Shown: positions 1-9,061 of the stretch, piece by piece | Numbering within the stretch: the first letter of the stretch is position 1 | How the letters are laid out: each line of letters opens with the position of its first letter | NCBI RefSeq assembly: GCF_000308475.2 | Contig: NZ_BAFT02000066.1 | Coordinates: forward strand, 1-64,000 | Source: Nocardia brasiliensis NBRC 14402 | GTDB lineage: Bacteria; Actinomycetota; Actinomycetes; Mycobacteriales; Mycobacteriaceae | DNA length: 64,000 bases | Direction: 5' to 3' | Translations under genes and position numbers: made by a program | Notes under the pieces: model-generated | The model's database searches: none | Told to the model about the DNA's origin: nothing | What the model saw: the letters and a program-made list of their open reading frames with translations, nothing else

Positions 1-43
1 ACCTCCTCGTTGTGCCGCGCGGCTCGCCCGCTCGTCACGGCGT

Positions 44-916
44 TCATTCGCCCTTGCCCGACAGTGCTTCGGCCACCAGCAGCAGCCCGGAATGATCCAG
101 CGAGCCATAGCCCATCGCCCTGGCCGCGGCGATCAACTGCGCGGTCAGCGCGCCCATCGGAATGGCGACCTCAGCCTCGCGCGCGGCCGCCTGGATGATG
201 CCCATGTCCTTGTGGTGCAGGTCGATCCGGAAACCGGGGACGAAGTTGCGGGCCAGCATGGTCTCGCGCTTGAGCTCGAGGATCTTGCTGCCCGCGAGGC
301 CACCCGCCAGCACGTCCAGACCCTTAGCCGCGTCCGCGCCGAGATTCTCCATCAGCAAGATGGCCTCGGCGACAAGGGCGTACGTCCCGCCGACCACGAG
401 CTGGTTGGCCGCCTTGACGCATTGACCCGCGCCGTTGCCGCCGACCAGCGCGAAGGTCTTGCCGAGCGCCTGGAAGATCGGTGTCGCCGCGTCGAAGTCG
501 GCCTGCGTGCCGCCGACCATGATGGACAGGGCGGCGTTGACCGCGCCGGCCTCGCCGCCGCTCACCGGCGCGTCCAGCACCCGCAGGCGGTTCTTCTTGC
601 CTTCGGCCGCTGTCCATTTGGCCGTCTTCGGGGTGATCGTGGAGAAGTCGATGTACAGCGTGCCCGGCTCGGCGTGCGTGACGATATCGCCGAACACCTC
701 TTCGATCTGCTCGTCCTGCGGCAGCATCGTGATCACGATGTCCTTGTCGCGCACCGCCTCCGCGACGCTGGCCGCAGTGGAACCGCCTGCCGCTTTGAGC
801 TTTTCCAGCCCGTTGGGACCGATGTCGTAGCCGGTGACCTCGTGACCGGCCGCGACGAGGTGCCCCGCCATCGGGCTGCCCATGATCCCGAGGCCGATAA
901 ATCCGATCTTCCTCAT
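44..916 (-). CDS. glxR: 2-hydroxy-3-oxopropionate (tartronate semialdehyde) reductase
   Basis: Predicted NAD(P)H-dependent reductase converting tartronate semialdehyde to D-glycerate, the last step of the glyoxylate-to-glycerate route. The 290-aa protein opens with a Rossmann motif (GFIGLGIMG) and has the beta-hydroxyacid dehydrogenase substrate motif DAPVSGGEAGA and a later GAGQCVKAANQ segment with the catalytic Lys. Length is normal for the family. I chose the ATG at 916 rather than one 18 bases upstream because it overlaps the hyi stop in an ATGA arrangement and puts the Rossmann motif at the N-terminus. It is the last gene of the glyoxylate part of the purine cluster. It could be a related 3-hydroxyisobutyrate dehydrogenase, but the hyi neighbour favours GlxR. 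Confidence 0.88.
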   Translation of the reverse strand: MRKIGFIGLGIMGSPMAGHLVAAGHEVTGYDIGPNGLEKLKAAGGSTAASVAEAVRDKDIVITMLPQDEQIEEVFGDIVTHAEPGTLYIDFSTITPKTAKWTAAEGKKNRLRVLDAPVSGGEAGAVNAALSIMVGGTQADFDAATPIFQALGKTFALVGGNGAGQCVKAANQLVVGGTYALVAEAILLMENLGADAAKGLDVLAGGLAGSKILELKRETMLARNFVPGFRIDLHHKDMGIIQAAAREAEVAIPMGALTAQLIAAARAMGYGSLDHSGLLLVAEALSGKGE

Positions 917-1716
917 GCGTTGATCCACTTCCAATCCAGCTCGGGGTCTTTGTATTCGAGGCCGATCCAGCCGTCGTAGCCTGCGGCGGCGAGGGTGGCG
1001 AAGAGGGTGGCGAAGTCCAGTTCGCCGGTGCCCGGCCTGCCGCGGCCGGGATCGTCCGCGATCTGCACGTGGCCGATGTGACGTGCGTGGGTCTTGATCA
1101 CCTCGAGCAGGTTCTCGTCCATCCGCGCCAGGTGATACAGGTCGCAGAGGAAACGCACATTCGGCTCGCCGGTCTGCTCGACCACGCGCACGGCGTGCTC
1201 GGCGCTGACGATCGGATACTGCGGCGACTCATGCGCGTTCAGCGCCTCGACCAAGACGACGGCATCGATCCGGGCGGCGGCGCGGGCGGCCAGGCGCAGA
1301 TTCTCCAGCGCGAGCTCATCCTGCCGCGCCGGATCCTCACCCGCGATCCGGTTGCCGTACAACGCGTTCAGCGCACGGCACCCGGTGCGTTCGGCGACGC
1401 CCACGGCCACGTCGATGTTGTCCCGGAAGCGGGCGACCTCGCCGGGCACCGACACCAGTCCCCGGCCCGCCGGAATCAGATCGATGAAATTCAACCCGAT
1501 CAGCGCTACGCCGGCGTCCTCGAGCGCCCGCACGAACGCGTCGATTTCTTTGTCGCCCGGCACCGGATTCTCGCCGAAGGGCCACCAGAATTCGACTGCG
1601 TCGAATCCCGCGGCTTTCGCCGCGGCGGGCCGCTCCAGCAGCGGCAGATCGGTGAAAAGAATCGAGCAGTTGACGTCGAATTTCGGGAGACCGGACTCCC
1701 CTGCGTATTGCTTCAC
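913..1716 (-). CDS. hyi: Hydroxypyruvate isomerase
   Basis: Predicted TIM-barrel isomerase interconverting hydroxypyruvate and tartronate semialdehyde. The 267-aa protein has the family N-terminus (FDVNCSILFTDLPLLERP), the AVEFWWPF segment, and metal-site elements such as LVEALN and GLEYKDP near the end. It overlaps the genes on both sides by 4 bases (ATGA), so the three genes are translationally coupled. With the downstream reductase it would process glyoxylate released from allantoin. The glyoxylate carboligase that would supply tartronate semialdehyde is not in the window and may lie beyond position 1. Confidence 0.87.
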   Translation of the reverse strand: MKQYAGESGLPKFDVNCSILFTDLPLLERPAAAKAAGFDAVEFWWPFGENPVPGDKEIDAFVRALEDAGVALIGLNFIDLIPAGRGLVSVPGEVARFRDNIDVAVGVAERTGCRALNALYGNRIAGEDPARQDELALENLRLAARAAARIDAVVLVEALNAHESPQYPIVSAEHAVRVVEQTGEPNVRFLCDLYHLARMDENLLEVIKTHARHIGHVQIADDPGRGRPGTGELDFATLFATLAAAGYDGWIGLEYKDPELDWKWINA

Positions 1717-2093
1717 TCAGCTCCTTCGCGATATTTCTTCCAGCTGCCCACGCGGGTGATGTCGATCAGCTCCGGGTAGGACGTCGGCGGTTTGCGCAGC
1801 ACCATGGACAACACCGAGCGCCCGTCGTCGAGCTCGATCGCGCCGAGCTCCAGTTCGGGCGGCTCCGCCGGCAACAGGTGTTCCCGCAGCACGTCCATGG
1901 GCACGTCGAACAGCTCACCGCTGATCGAGTGGCCGCCGTCGGCCGCCGGGTCCAGGCCGGGGAACCGGTCGCCCACCGAGAAGAATCGGTAGCGCGGCGC
2001 CGTTTTCGCCTCGCCGGCGAACGGCGCCCCGTGCAGCAGATGATTGAGCGGCCCTCCGCGCATGGCGGAACCGTTCAGAAAAATCAACGGCAT
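1713..2093 (-). CDS. Gamma-glutamylcyclotransferase-like / allophanate hydrolase C-domain-like protein
   Basis: A 126-aa protein of the AIG2/gamma-glutamylcyclotransferase fold, resembling the C-terminal domain of allophanate hydrolase. It has the typical opening (LIFLNGSAMRGG), a PLNHLL motif, TAPRYRFFSV and PGLDP. A stand-alone copy in a purine/allantoin cluster suggests a role in the ureide-to-ammonia end of the pathway, but the reaction is not established from sequence. It is the first gene of the three-gene glyoxylate operon. An AAAGGA ribosome site lies upstream of the ATG, and a 145-base AT-richer gap separates it from xdhC, so the trio probably has its own promoter. Confidence 0.7.
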   Translation of the reverse strand: MPLIFLNGSAMRGGPLNHLLHGAPFAGEAKTAPRYRFFSVGDRFPGLDPAADGGHSISGELFDVPMDVLREHLLPAEPPELELGAIELDDGRSVLSMVLRKPPTSYPELIDITRVGSWKKYREGAE

Positions 2094-2238
2094 GTTCGGG
2101 TCCTTTGTCTAGAATTTCACCAAGTATGCAGGCATGGCATATTTTTCGGATAGCCGAGATCAACCCGAAATCGGCCGATCATTCCGAAGCAGAATTTGTA
2201 TGAAGCTCCAGCGCCGAAAGTATCGCGGCGCCGCGCGG

Positions 2239-3306
2239 TCACCAGGTGGGAATCAGATCCCGGTGAATGGGTCCGCCGCTCGCGCGCAACGGCTGGGCCG
2301 ATCCGCCCCGGCGGACCGCGACGATCTCCGCGGCGATGGACACCGCGGTCTCCTCCGCGGTGCGCCCGCCGAGATCGAGTCCGATCGGTGAATGCAGCGC
2401 GGACAGTTCGGCTTCCGACAGGCCTGCGGCCCGCAGACTCGCCATCCGATCCTCGTGCGTGCGTCGCGATCCCATCGCGCCGACGTAGGCGACGGGCAGC
2501 CGTAATGCCAACTCCAGCAGCGGAATATCGAACTTCGCATCATGGGTGAGCACGCACAGCACGGTGCGCGCGTCGACCGTGGTGTGCCGCAGGTACCGGT
2601 CGGGCCAGTCCACCACGACCTCGTGGGCGTCCGGAAAGCGCGCCTTGGTGGCGAACACCGGACGGGCATCGCAGACGGTCACCCGATAGCCCAGGAAGCG
2701 ACCGATCCGGGTGAGCGCCGCGGCGAAATCTATGGCGCCGAAGACGATCATCCGTGGTGGCGGCACAGAGGATTCCACAAACACGGTGGCTTCCCGGTCA
2801 CCGCAACCGATCACCCGCAGGCCGGTGCTGCCCGCGTCGAGCATCGCCCTCGCCTCCGCCGCGACCACCGGGTCGAAGGTGGCGCCCAGCGTCCACCACG
2901 AACCCAAAGCCATCGTCGCGCCGGAGTTCAGGTCGCGAACCAGGGCCACCGGCTCGACCGAGCGCAGCAGTGCCTCGATGGTGCCGAAGTCGGCGGGGGT
3001 GATCGGTTGCACGAACACTTCGATGGTGCCGCCGCAGGTCAGCCCGACGGCGAAGGCGTCGTCGTCGCTGTAGCCGAAGGTTTCGCGCACCGGCTGCCCG
3101 GTGCGCAGGGCCTCGCGACAGAGCTCGTACACCGCGCCCTCGACGCAGCCACCGGAAACACTGCCGATGACAACGCCTTCGGCGTCCACCGCGAGGGCGG
3201 CGCCGGGCGGTCGCGGCGCGCTGCCGCTGACGCCGATGACGGTGGCGACGGCGTAGGACTTGCCCGCCGTGTGCCAGTGCAGGAGTTCTGTCGCGAGGTC
3301 ACGCAT
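2239..3306 (-). CDS. xdhC: XdhC/CoxI-family xanthine dehydrogenase maturation protein
   Basis: Predicted accessory protein that binds molybdenum cofactor and promotes its sulfuration and insertion into xanthine dehydrogenase. The 355-aa protein has the XdhC N-terminal domain (VIGVSGSAPRPPGAAL, then SVSGGCVEGAVYE) and a C-terminal Rossmann-like XdhC_C domain (IVFGAIDFAAALTRIGRFLG, then YVGAMGSRRTHEDR and PIGLDLGGRTAEETAVSI). It lies 13 bases downstream of the purine permease gene and presumably belongs to the same transcript as the dehydrogenase subunits. Confidence 0.9.
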   Translation of the reverse strand: MRDLATELLHWHTAGKSYAVATVIGVSGSAPRPPGAALAVDAEGVVIGSVSGGCVEGAVYELCREALRTGQPVRETFGYSDDDAFAVGLTCGGTIEVFVQPITPADFGTIEALLRSVEPVALVRDLNSGATMALGSWWTLGATFDPVVAAEARAMLDAGSTGLRVIGCGDREATVFVESSVPPPRMIVFGAIDFAAALTRIGRFLGYRVTVCDARPVFATKARFPDAHEVVVDWPDRYLRHTTVDARTVLCVLTHDAKFDIPLLELALRLPVAYVGAMGSRRTHEDRMASLRAAGLSEAELSALHSPIGLDLGGRTAEETAVSIAAEIVAVRRGGSAQPLRASGGPIHRDLIPTW

Positions 3307-3319
3307 GGTTGTTGCCGTT

Positions 3320-4762
3320 CTATCCGCCGAGCAGTAGTTCGATGGCCGAGATGCCGAAATAGGCGGCGAACACCACGCCCACCACCCAGATGAGCCAATG
3401 GATTTCGCGGAACTTCCCGCGCGCCGCCTTGATCACCACGTAGGCGATGACGCCCGCGCCGACCCCGTTGGTGATCGAATAGGTGAACGGCATCAGCACG
3501 ATGGTCAGGAAGGCGGGGACCGCGACTTCCAGATCGGACCAGTCGATCTTGCGGGCCTGGGTCATCATCAGCGCGCCGACCAGCACCAGCGCCGGGGCGG
3601 CCGCCTGGATCGGCACCACCGCGGCCAAGGGCGTGAAAAAGACCGCCAGGCAGAACAATCCACCGGTTACCACGCTGGTCAAGCCGGTACGAGCACCCTC
3701 ACCGACGCCCGTAGCAGACTCGACGTAGACGGTGTTGCCCGCCCCGCCACTGAGACCACCGATGATCTGGCCGACGCCGTCGACGGTCAGCACCTTGCCG
3801 AGGCCGGGCATGGTGCCCTTCTCGTCGAGCAGACCCGCCTCGTCGCAGACGCCGAACACGGTGCCCATGGCGTCGAAGAAGCCGGTGAGCACGAGCGTGA
3901 ACAGCACGACGCCGGCGACCAGCCCACCGGCCTTAGCGAACCCGCCGATCAGATCGATGTCGAACAGCAGACCGAAGTCCGGCGCGGCGAACAGCCCGTC
4001 GGGCGTCTCCGGCACGACCGGGCCCCAGGTCTTGGGATCGATCTTCGCCAGCGAATTCACCACGATGGCCAGCACCGTGGCGATGGCGATGCTGATCAGG
4101 ATGGCGCCGGGCACCTTACGGATGAACAGCGCCAGCATGAGCAGCAGCCCGACCGCGAAAATCACTACGGGCCAACCGGAAAGGTGCCCGCCCGCGCCGA
4201 GGGTCACCGGCGGGCCGGTCTGCGCACCGTGCCCGACCACCCCGGCCGACACCAGCCCGATCATCGCGATGAACATGCCGATCCCGACACCGATGGCGTT
4301 CTTGAGCGCGAGCGGGATGGCGTTGATGATCATCGTGCGCAACCCGGTGGCCGCCAGGATCACGATGATCACGCCCATCAGCACCACCAGGCCCATGGCT
4401 TGCGGCCAGGTCATGTGCGGGGCCGCCTGGAAGGCGACCACCGGCACTACACCCAGACCCGCGGCCAGCGCCAGCGGTACATTGCCGACCAGGCCCATCA
4501 GAATGGTGCTCAGGCCCGCGGAAAACGCGGTGGCGGTAGTGAGTTGCGCGATGCTGAGGGTGTTGCCGTCGACGTCCTGGACCCCGCCGATGATCAGCGG
4601 GACGAGCAGGATAACGTAGGCCATCGCGACGAAAGTGGTGATACCGCCGCGGATCTCGCGCGATACCGAGGTCTTGCGGTCACTCAGCCGGAAGTAGCGG
4701 TCGAGCGCGGACCTTCCGGTGGCCGGCTCCGGTACGGAGGAGTGGGTCTGTACTTGGGTCAT
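3320..4762 (-). CDS. NCS2-family (AzgA-type) purine permease
   Basis: Predicted inner-membrane proton symporter for hypoxanthine, guanine or adenine. The 480-aa hydrophobic protein has the AzgA-type N-terminus (LDRYFRLSDRKTSVSREIRGG, preceding ITTFVAMAYVI), a GLGVVPVVAF segment and many membrane spans; the tail SAIELLLGG is short. A longer frame begins at 4861, but the ATG at 4762 has a strong GAGGAGG site 8 bases upstream and the upstream extension is low-complexity, so I prefer 4762. It sits between the xanthine dehydrogenase large subunit (149-base gap) and xdhC, in line with purine import feeding the pathway. Confidence 0.88.
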   Translation of the reverse strand: MTQVQTHSSVPEPATGRSALDRYFRLSDRKTSVSREIRGGITTFVAMAYVILLVPLIIGGVQDVDGNTLSIAQLTTATAFSAGLSTILMGLVGNVPLALAAGLGVVPVVAFQAAPHMTWPQAMGLVVLMGVIIVILAATGLRTMIINAIPLALKNAIGVGIGMFIAMIGLVSAGVVGHGAQTGPPVTLGAGGHLSGWPVVIFAVGLLLMLALFIRKVPGAILISIAIATVLAIVVNSLAKIDPKTWGPVVPETPDGLFAAPDFGLLFDIDLIGGFAKAGGLVAGVVLFTLVLTGFFDAMGTVFGVCDEAGLLDEKGTMPGLGKVLTVDGVGQIIGGLSGGAGNTVYVESATGVGEGARTGLTSVVTGGLFCLAVFFTPLAAVVPIQAAAPALVLVGALMMTQARKIDWSDLEVAVPAFLTIVLMPFTYSITNGVGAGVIAYVVIKAARGKFREIHWLIWVVGVVFAAYFGISAIELLLGG

Positions 4763-4911
4763 GGCGTGCCCTCCTCGGGGCATGGCCGACCTACGATCCG
4801 GCTGCGTCGCCGGATCGCGTGGTTCGGTTTGCTGTTGTGGGACCTGTGCTGTGTTGTCCACACCGGCAACGGGACTCCGTCACCGGCGTGGACGAGCACC
4901 GTCCCTGTTGA

Positions 4912-7245
4912 TCAACTGCTCCGGATGATGTCTTCCGGACGCACCGGCACTCGGTTGATGTGCACGGTTCCTCCCGCCGAGCGGCACGCGTCCCGTATGG
5001 CGGCGACGATCGCGGGAGTCGAGGAGAGCGTGGGTGGCTCTCCGGCGCCGCGCAGCCCGTATGGGGCGTGCGGGTCGGCGTTTTCGAGAATCTCGAGCCG
5101 CTGTGGCGGCGAGTCGAGAATCGTGGGAATCAGATAGTCGGTGAACGAAGGGTTGAGCACCTTGCCGTCGCGGACCTGGATCTCCTCCATGACCGCGAGG
5201 CCGAGGCCTTGCGCGGAACCACCGTGGATCTGGCCCTCCAGCGAGAGCCGGTTCATGATCTTGCCGACGTCCTGAACCGCGTCCAGCGCAACCACTTTGA
5301 CCAGACCGAGTTCGGTGTCGACATCCACCACCGCGCGGTGCACGCACAGGGCCAGCTGGGTGTGGCTGTCCCCCTGACCGGTGACCGGATCCATGCCGGT
5401 GGTCGGCTTGTGGTGGTATTTCCTGGTCTCCTCGATGATTTCGTCACCGAGCAGATCGACGATCGCGGCGAACACCTCGCCGGTGCCCGACACCACCTTG
5501 CCGCCGACCAGCCGCAGGCCGCGGGTGGCGCCGAAACGCCCCTGGGCGAGGGCGAGTACGCGCATGCGCACCGCTTCACACGCGGCCTTCACCGCGCCAC
5601 CGGTCATGTAGGTCTGCCGGGAGGCCGACGAGGAACCCGCGCTGTCGATCTGGTTGTCGGCGGGGTGAATGGTCACCTTCTCGATACCGAGTTCGGTCCG
5701 CGCGATCTGCGCTTCGACCGTGACCAGTCCCTGTCCCACTTCGGCGGCGGCGGTGTGCACCAGCGCGACGGGTTCGCCGCCGATCACCTCGAGGCGCACC
5801 CGCGCGGTCGAGTAGTCGTCGAAACCCTCGGAGAAGCAGATGTTCTTGATGCCGACGCCGTAGCCGACGCCGCGCACCACACCTTCACCGTGTGTGGTCT
5901 GCGAAGCGCCGCCGGGCAGGTTCCGGATGTCGGCCGCGTCCAGCGGCGCGGGCAGCGGCATGTCGCGCAACTGCCCGAGCATCTCGGCCATCGGCATCGG
6001 CGCGTGCACCACCTGGCCGGTCGCCAGCTTGGAACCCTGCGATACCGCGTTCACCTGACGGACGTACACCGGGTCGAGGTCGAGCGCCTGCGCCAGCTTG
6101 TCCATCATCGACTCGTGCGCGAAACAGGCTTGTACCGCACCGAATCCGCGCATCGCACCGCACGGCGGATTGTTGGTGTACACGCCGTAGGCATCGATCT
6201 TGATGTGCGGAACCTCGTAGGGGCCCAACGCCAGTGAGGACGCGTTGCCGGTGACGTTGAGCGTGGCGGAGGTGTAGGCACCGCCGTCGAGCACGATCCG
6301 CACCTCGGCGAAGACGATCTTGCCCGCGCGGGTGGCGCCGTACTCGTAGCGCAGCTGCGCCGGATGCCGGTGCACGTGCCCGAAGAACGACTCCTCCCGG
6401 TTGTACACCATCTTGATCGGCCTACCGGTGTAGAGCGCGAGCATGCCCGCGTGGATCTGCATCGAAATGTCTTCGCGGCCACCGAACGCGCCGCCGACGC
6501 CGGCCATGGTCATCCGGATCTGGTCCGGGGACAGGTCGAGACAGGGACCGATCTGATCGAGATCGTTGTGCATCCACTGGGTGGCGACGTAGAAGTCGAG
6601 CCCGCCGTCCTCGCCCGGCGCGACCAGCCCGGCCTCCGGGCCGAGGAACGCCTGATCCTGGATGCCGACCTCGTATTCGCCGGTCACCACGACATCGGAC
6701 ATGGCACGGCCGACCGCGATATCGCCGACCCGGACCGGCTGGTGCCGGGCGATGCCGCCCCGCTCCTGCACCTTGTTGGTTTCGGGGTCGGCGACCACCG
6801 CGAGCGGATCGATGATGGGGGTCAGCACCTCCCATTCGATGGCGATCACTTCGACCGCGCGCCGGGCGATCTCGGGATGATCCGCGGCGACCAGCGCGAT
6901 CGGCTCACCGTGGTGGCGCACCTCATCGAAGGCGAGAACCGGTTGGTCCCAGGTCATGTCGAGGCCGTAACACTTGCGGCCGGGCACATCCTCGTGGGTG
7001 AGCACCGCGTGCACGCCCGGCAACGCGAGCGCCGCGCTGATGTCCATGCCGAGGATGCGCGCCCGCGGGTGCGGACTGCGCAGCGTGGCGCCCCACAGCA
7101 TGCCGTCCATCCACATGTCCGAGGCATAGGCGAACTCGCCCTTGACCTTCAGCGTGCCGTCGGGTCGCAGCGGGCTCTCGCCGATACCGCCCTTGCCGGG
7201 CGCGGCGACCTCACCCGGGAAGCGGGTGCTCCGTACCGCGGTCAT
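4912..7245 (-). CDS. pucD: Xanthine dehydrogenase, molybdopterin-binding subunit
   Basis: Large catalytic subunit, predicted to hydroxylate hypoxanthine and xanthine to urate at a molybdenum centre. The 777-aa protein has the aldehyde oxidase/xanthine dehydrogenase a/b hammerhead domain near the start (GTLKVKGEFAYASDM), the conserved GGAFGGREDISMQ segment, a Moco-binding region (PPCGAMRGFGAVQACFA) and the C-terminal active-site stretch YGLRGAGEPP with its conserved Glu. The frame stays open far upstream, but the ATG at 7245 overlaps the preceding stop by 4 bases (ATGA) and begins the family homology. Forms a complex with the FeS (8588-9061) and FAD (9061-9930) subunits. Confidence 0.93.
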   Translation of the reverse strand: MTAVRSTRFPGEVAAPGKGGIGESPLRPDGTLKVKGEFAYASDMWMDGMLWGATLRSPHPRARILGMDISAALALPGVHAVLTHEDVPGRKCYGLDMTWDQPVLAFDEVRHHGEPIALVAADHPEIARRAVEVIAIEWEVLTPIIDPLAVVADPETNKVQERGGIARHQPVRVGDIAVGRAMSDVVVTGEYEVGIQDQAFLGPEAGLVAPGEDGGLDFYVATQWMHNDLDQIGPCLDLSPDQIRMTMAGVGGAFGGREDISMQIHAGMLALYTGRPIKMVYNREESFFGHVHRHPAQLRYEYGATRAGKIVFAEVRIVLDGGAYTSATLNVTGNASSLALGPYEVPHIKIDAYGVYTNNPPCGAMRGFGAVQACFAHESMMDKLAQALDLDPVYVRQVNAVSQGSKLATGQVVHAPMPMAEMLGQLRDMPLPAPLDAADIRNLPGGASQTTHGEGVVRGVGYGVGIKNICFSEGFDDYSTARVRLEVIGGEPVALVHTAAAEVGQGLVTVEAQIARTELGIEKVTIHPADNQIDSAGSSSASRQTYMTGGAVKAACEAVRMRVLALAQGRFGATRGLRLVGGKVVSGTGEVFAAIVDLLGDEIIEETRKYHHKPTTGMDPVTGQGDSHTQLALCVHRAVVDVDTELGLVKVVALDAVQDVGKIMNRLSLEGQIHGGSAQGLGLAVMEEIQVRDGKVLNPSFTDYLIPTILDSPPQRLEILENADPHAPYGLRGAGEPPTLSSTPAIVAAIRDACRSAGGTVHINRVPVRPEDIIRSS

Positions 7246-8591
7246 CGTGCTTCCTCCCGTTCCAATAGCCGCTTGCGCGCGGCGGCGCCGGCTCGGCCGA
7301 CCGCGTCGTGCGACACGGTGCGCAGTTCGTCGTCGGCCACGACGGTCCGGCCGCCGACGAACAACCGCGCCAGCGGCGGTGTCGGGCCGAACACCAGGGT
7401 GCAGACGGGATCTGTGACCGCGGCACGGAAACCGTCCACCCGCCACATCGCGATATCGGCGAGCTTGCCGACCTCGAGGCTGCCGATCTCCTGCTGCCGC
7501 CCGAGATTGCGGGCACCACCCAGGGTGCCGATCTCCAGGGCCTGGCGCGCGGTGAGCGCGGTGGGACCGTGCACGGCGCGCTGGAACAGCATGGCCTGGC
7601 GCAATTCTCCCGCCATCGAGGTCAGTTCGCTGGAGGCCGCGCCGTCCACGCCCAGGCCGACGGTCGCGCCGGCGCGCAAAAGCTCGGAGACTCGGGCGAT
7701 TCCGGCGCCGAGCCGGGCATTGGAGCTGGGGCAGTGCGCCGATCCGGTGCCGGTCTCGGCGAAGCGCCGGATATCCGCGTCGTGCAGGTGCACCGCGTGC
7801 GCGAACCAGACGTCGGCACCGAGCCAGCCGAGCTTGTCCATGTATTCCACCGGCGTGCAACCCATCTGCTCGCGGCAGTGCACTTCCTCGTCCAGCGTCT
7901 CGGCGAGGTGGGTGTGCAGCCGCACGCCCTTGGTGCGGGCCAGCAGGGCGGCGTCGGTCATCAGGCCCTCGCTCACCGAGAACGGCGAGCACGGCGCGAC
8001 CGCGACCCGCAGCATCGAGTCGAACGACGGATCGTGGTACTTGTCAATGGTTTCCGCGGTGTTCAGCAGGATCTCGTCGCGATCCTCCACGACCTCGTCC
8101 GGCGGCAGGCCGCCCGCGGACTGCCCGCGGTCCATCGAGCCGCGGCACGGATGGAACCGCAGACCGATCTCGTGTGCCGCGCGGACCTCGGCGTCGAACA
8201 GGTCACCACGTCCCTTGGGGAACACATAGTGGTGGTCGCTGCTGGTGGTGCAGCCGGTCAGGGCGAGCCAGCCCAGCCCCGCCGAGGCCGCGCCGTAGAC
8301 CACCTCCGCGTCCATGCCCGCCCAGGTGCGGTAGAGCCCGGTGAGCCATTCGAACAGCGTGGCGTCCTGGTACAGCCCCTGGGTCGCCCACTGGTAGAGG
8401 TGGTGGTGGGTGTTGACCAAGCCGGGGGTGACCAGGCAGCCGGTGCCGTCGACCCGCTGCGCGCCGGGCACGACCGGCGCGGGACCGGCGCCGAGCGTTT
8501 CGATCCGGCCGTCGGCGATCACCAGGTAGCCGGACGGGATCTCCGGGCCGACCACCGGTGCGAGGTAGGCGTTTTCGATGACGGTCTTCAT
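7242..8591 (-). CDS. Amidohydrolase, probable 8-oxoguanine deaminase
   Basis: Predicted metal-dependent deaminase converting 8-oxoguanine to urate. The 449-aa protein has the amidohydrolase HxH site in TPGLVNTHHHLYQW, an LHTHLAET motif with further metal ligands, the AHAVHL segment, and VGLGVDGAASSE carrying the catalytic Asp. The FEWLTGLYRTWAGMD segment after the first motif resembles 8-oxoguanine deaminase and related aminohydrolases. It overlaps pucD downstream and the FeS subunit upstream by 4 bases each, so it lies inside the xanthine dehydrogenase operon. Its urate product joins the same route. Guanine deaminase or another aminohydrolase activity is the main alternative. Confidence 0.78.
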   Translation of the reverse strand: MKTVIENAYLAPVVGPEIPSGYLVIADGRIETLGAGPAPVVPGAQRVDGTGCLVTPGLVNTHHHLYQWATQGLYQDATLFEWLTGLYRTWAGMDAEVVYGAASAGLGWLALTGCTTSSDHHYVFPKGRGDLFDAEVRAAHEIGLRFHPCRGSMDRGQSAGGLPPDEVVEDRDEILLNTAETIDKYHDPSFDSMLRVAVAPCSPFSVSEGLMTDAALLARTKGVRLHTHLAETLDEEVHCREQMGCTPVEYMDKLGWLGADVWFAHAVHLHDADIRRFAETGTGSAHCPSSNARLGAGIARVSELLRAGATVGLGVDGAASSELTSMAGELRQAMLFQRAVHGPTALTARQALEIGTLGGARNLGRQQEIGSLEVGKLADIAMWRVDGFRAAVTDPVCTLVFGPTPPLARLFVGGRTVVADDELRTVSHDAVGRAGAAARKRLLEREEAR

Positions 8592-9061
8592 CGGGCCGCC
8601 GCTTTCCGCTGCGCCGCGAGCCGCACGGCGTCCAGGATCTTCTCGTAACCGGTGCAGCGGCACAGGTTTCCGGCCAGGGCCTCGCGGATCTCCACATCGG
8701 ACGGATCCGGATTGTGCTCGATCAGGTCGTGCGCCTGCACGATGAGACCCGGTGTGCAGAAACCACATTGCACCGCGCCGGCCTCGACGAACGCCTGCTG
8801 CATCGGATCCAGCTTCGCCCCGTCGGCCAGCCCTTCCACGGTGCGCACCGAGCGGCCCTCGGCCTGGCCGGCCGCCACCAGGCAGGAGCAGACCGGCGTG
8901 CCGTCCAAATAGACCGTGCACGAACCGCATTCGCCTTGCTCGCAGGCATTCTTGGAGCCGGGCAGGCCCATCCGCTCGCGCAGCATGTAGAGCAGGCTCT
9001 CGCCCTCCCACACGTCGTCCACGGTCTCCTGCGAGCCGTTCACGTCGAACCTCACGCGCAT
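8588..9061 (-). CDS. pucE: Xanthine dehydrogenase, 2Fe-2S subunit
   Basis: Small electron-transfer subunit with two [2Fe-2S] clusters. The 157-aa protein has the plant-type ferredoxin motif CEQGECGSCTVYLDG with a further Cys in CSCLVA, then the second-cluster motif CGFCTPG followed by LAGNLCRCTGYEKI, as expected for the XdhC/CoxS/PucE family. It passes electrons from the molybdenum subunit to FAD. The start at 9061 overlaps the FAD subunit stop by one base (TGATG). The name pucE avoids confusion with the maturation factor XdhC. Confidence 0.93.
   Translation of the reverse strand: MRVRFDVNGSQETVDDVWEGESLLYMLRERMGLPGSKNACEQGECGSCTVYLDGTPVCSCLVAAGQAEGRSVRTVEGLADGAKLDPMQQAFVEAGAVQCGFCTPGLIVQAHDLIEHNPDPSDVEIREALAGNLCRCTGYEKILDAVRLAAQRKAAAR

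Noticed and set aside
92..979. Long plus-strand open frame opposite glxR
   Set aside because: High-GC antisense shadow; the minus-strand frame has full reductase motifs and the plus frame has none.
3398..5137. 579-codon plus-strand frame opposite the purine permease
   Set aside because: Composition (Asp/His/Gln/Arg-rich) is typical of antisense to a membrane protein gene; no family motif.
4912..7992. 1026-codon open frame containing pucD
   Set aside because: The first 249 codons are in the wrong frame of the deaminase gene and Arg-rich; the real start is the coupled ATG at 7245.
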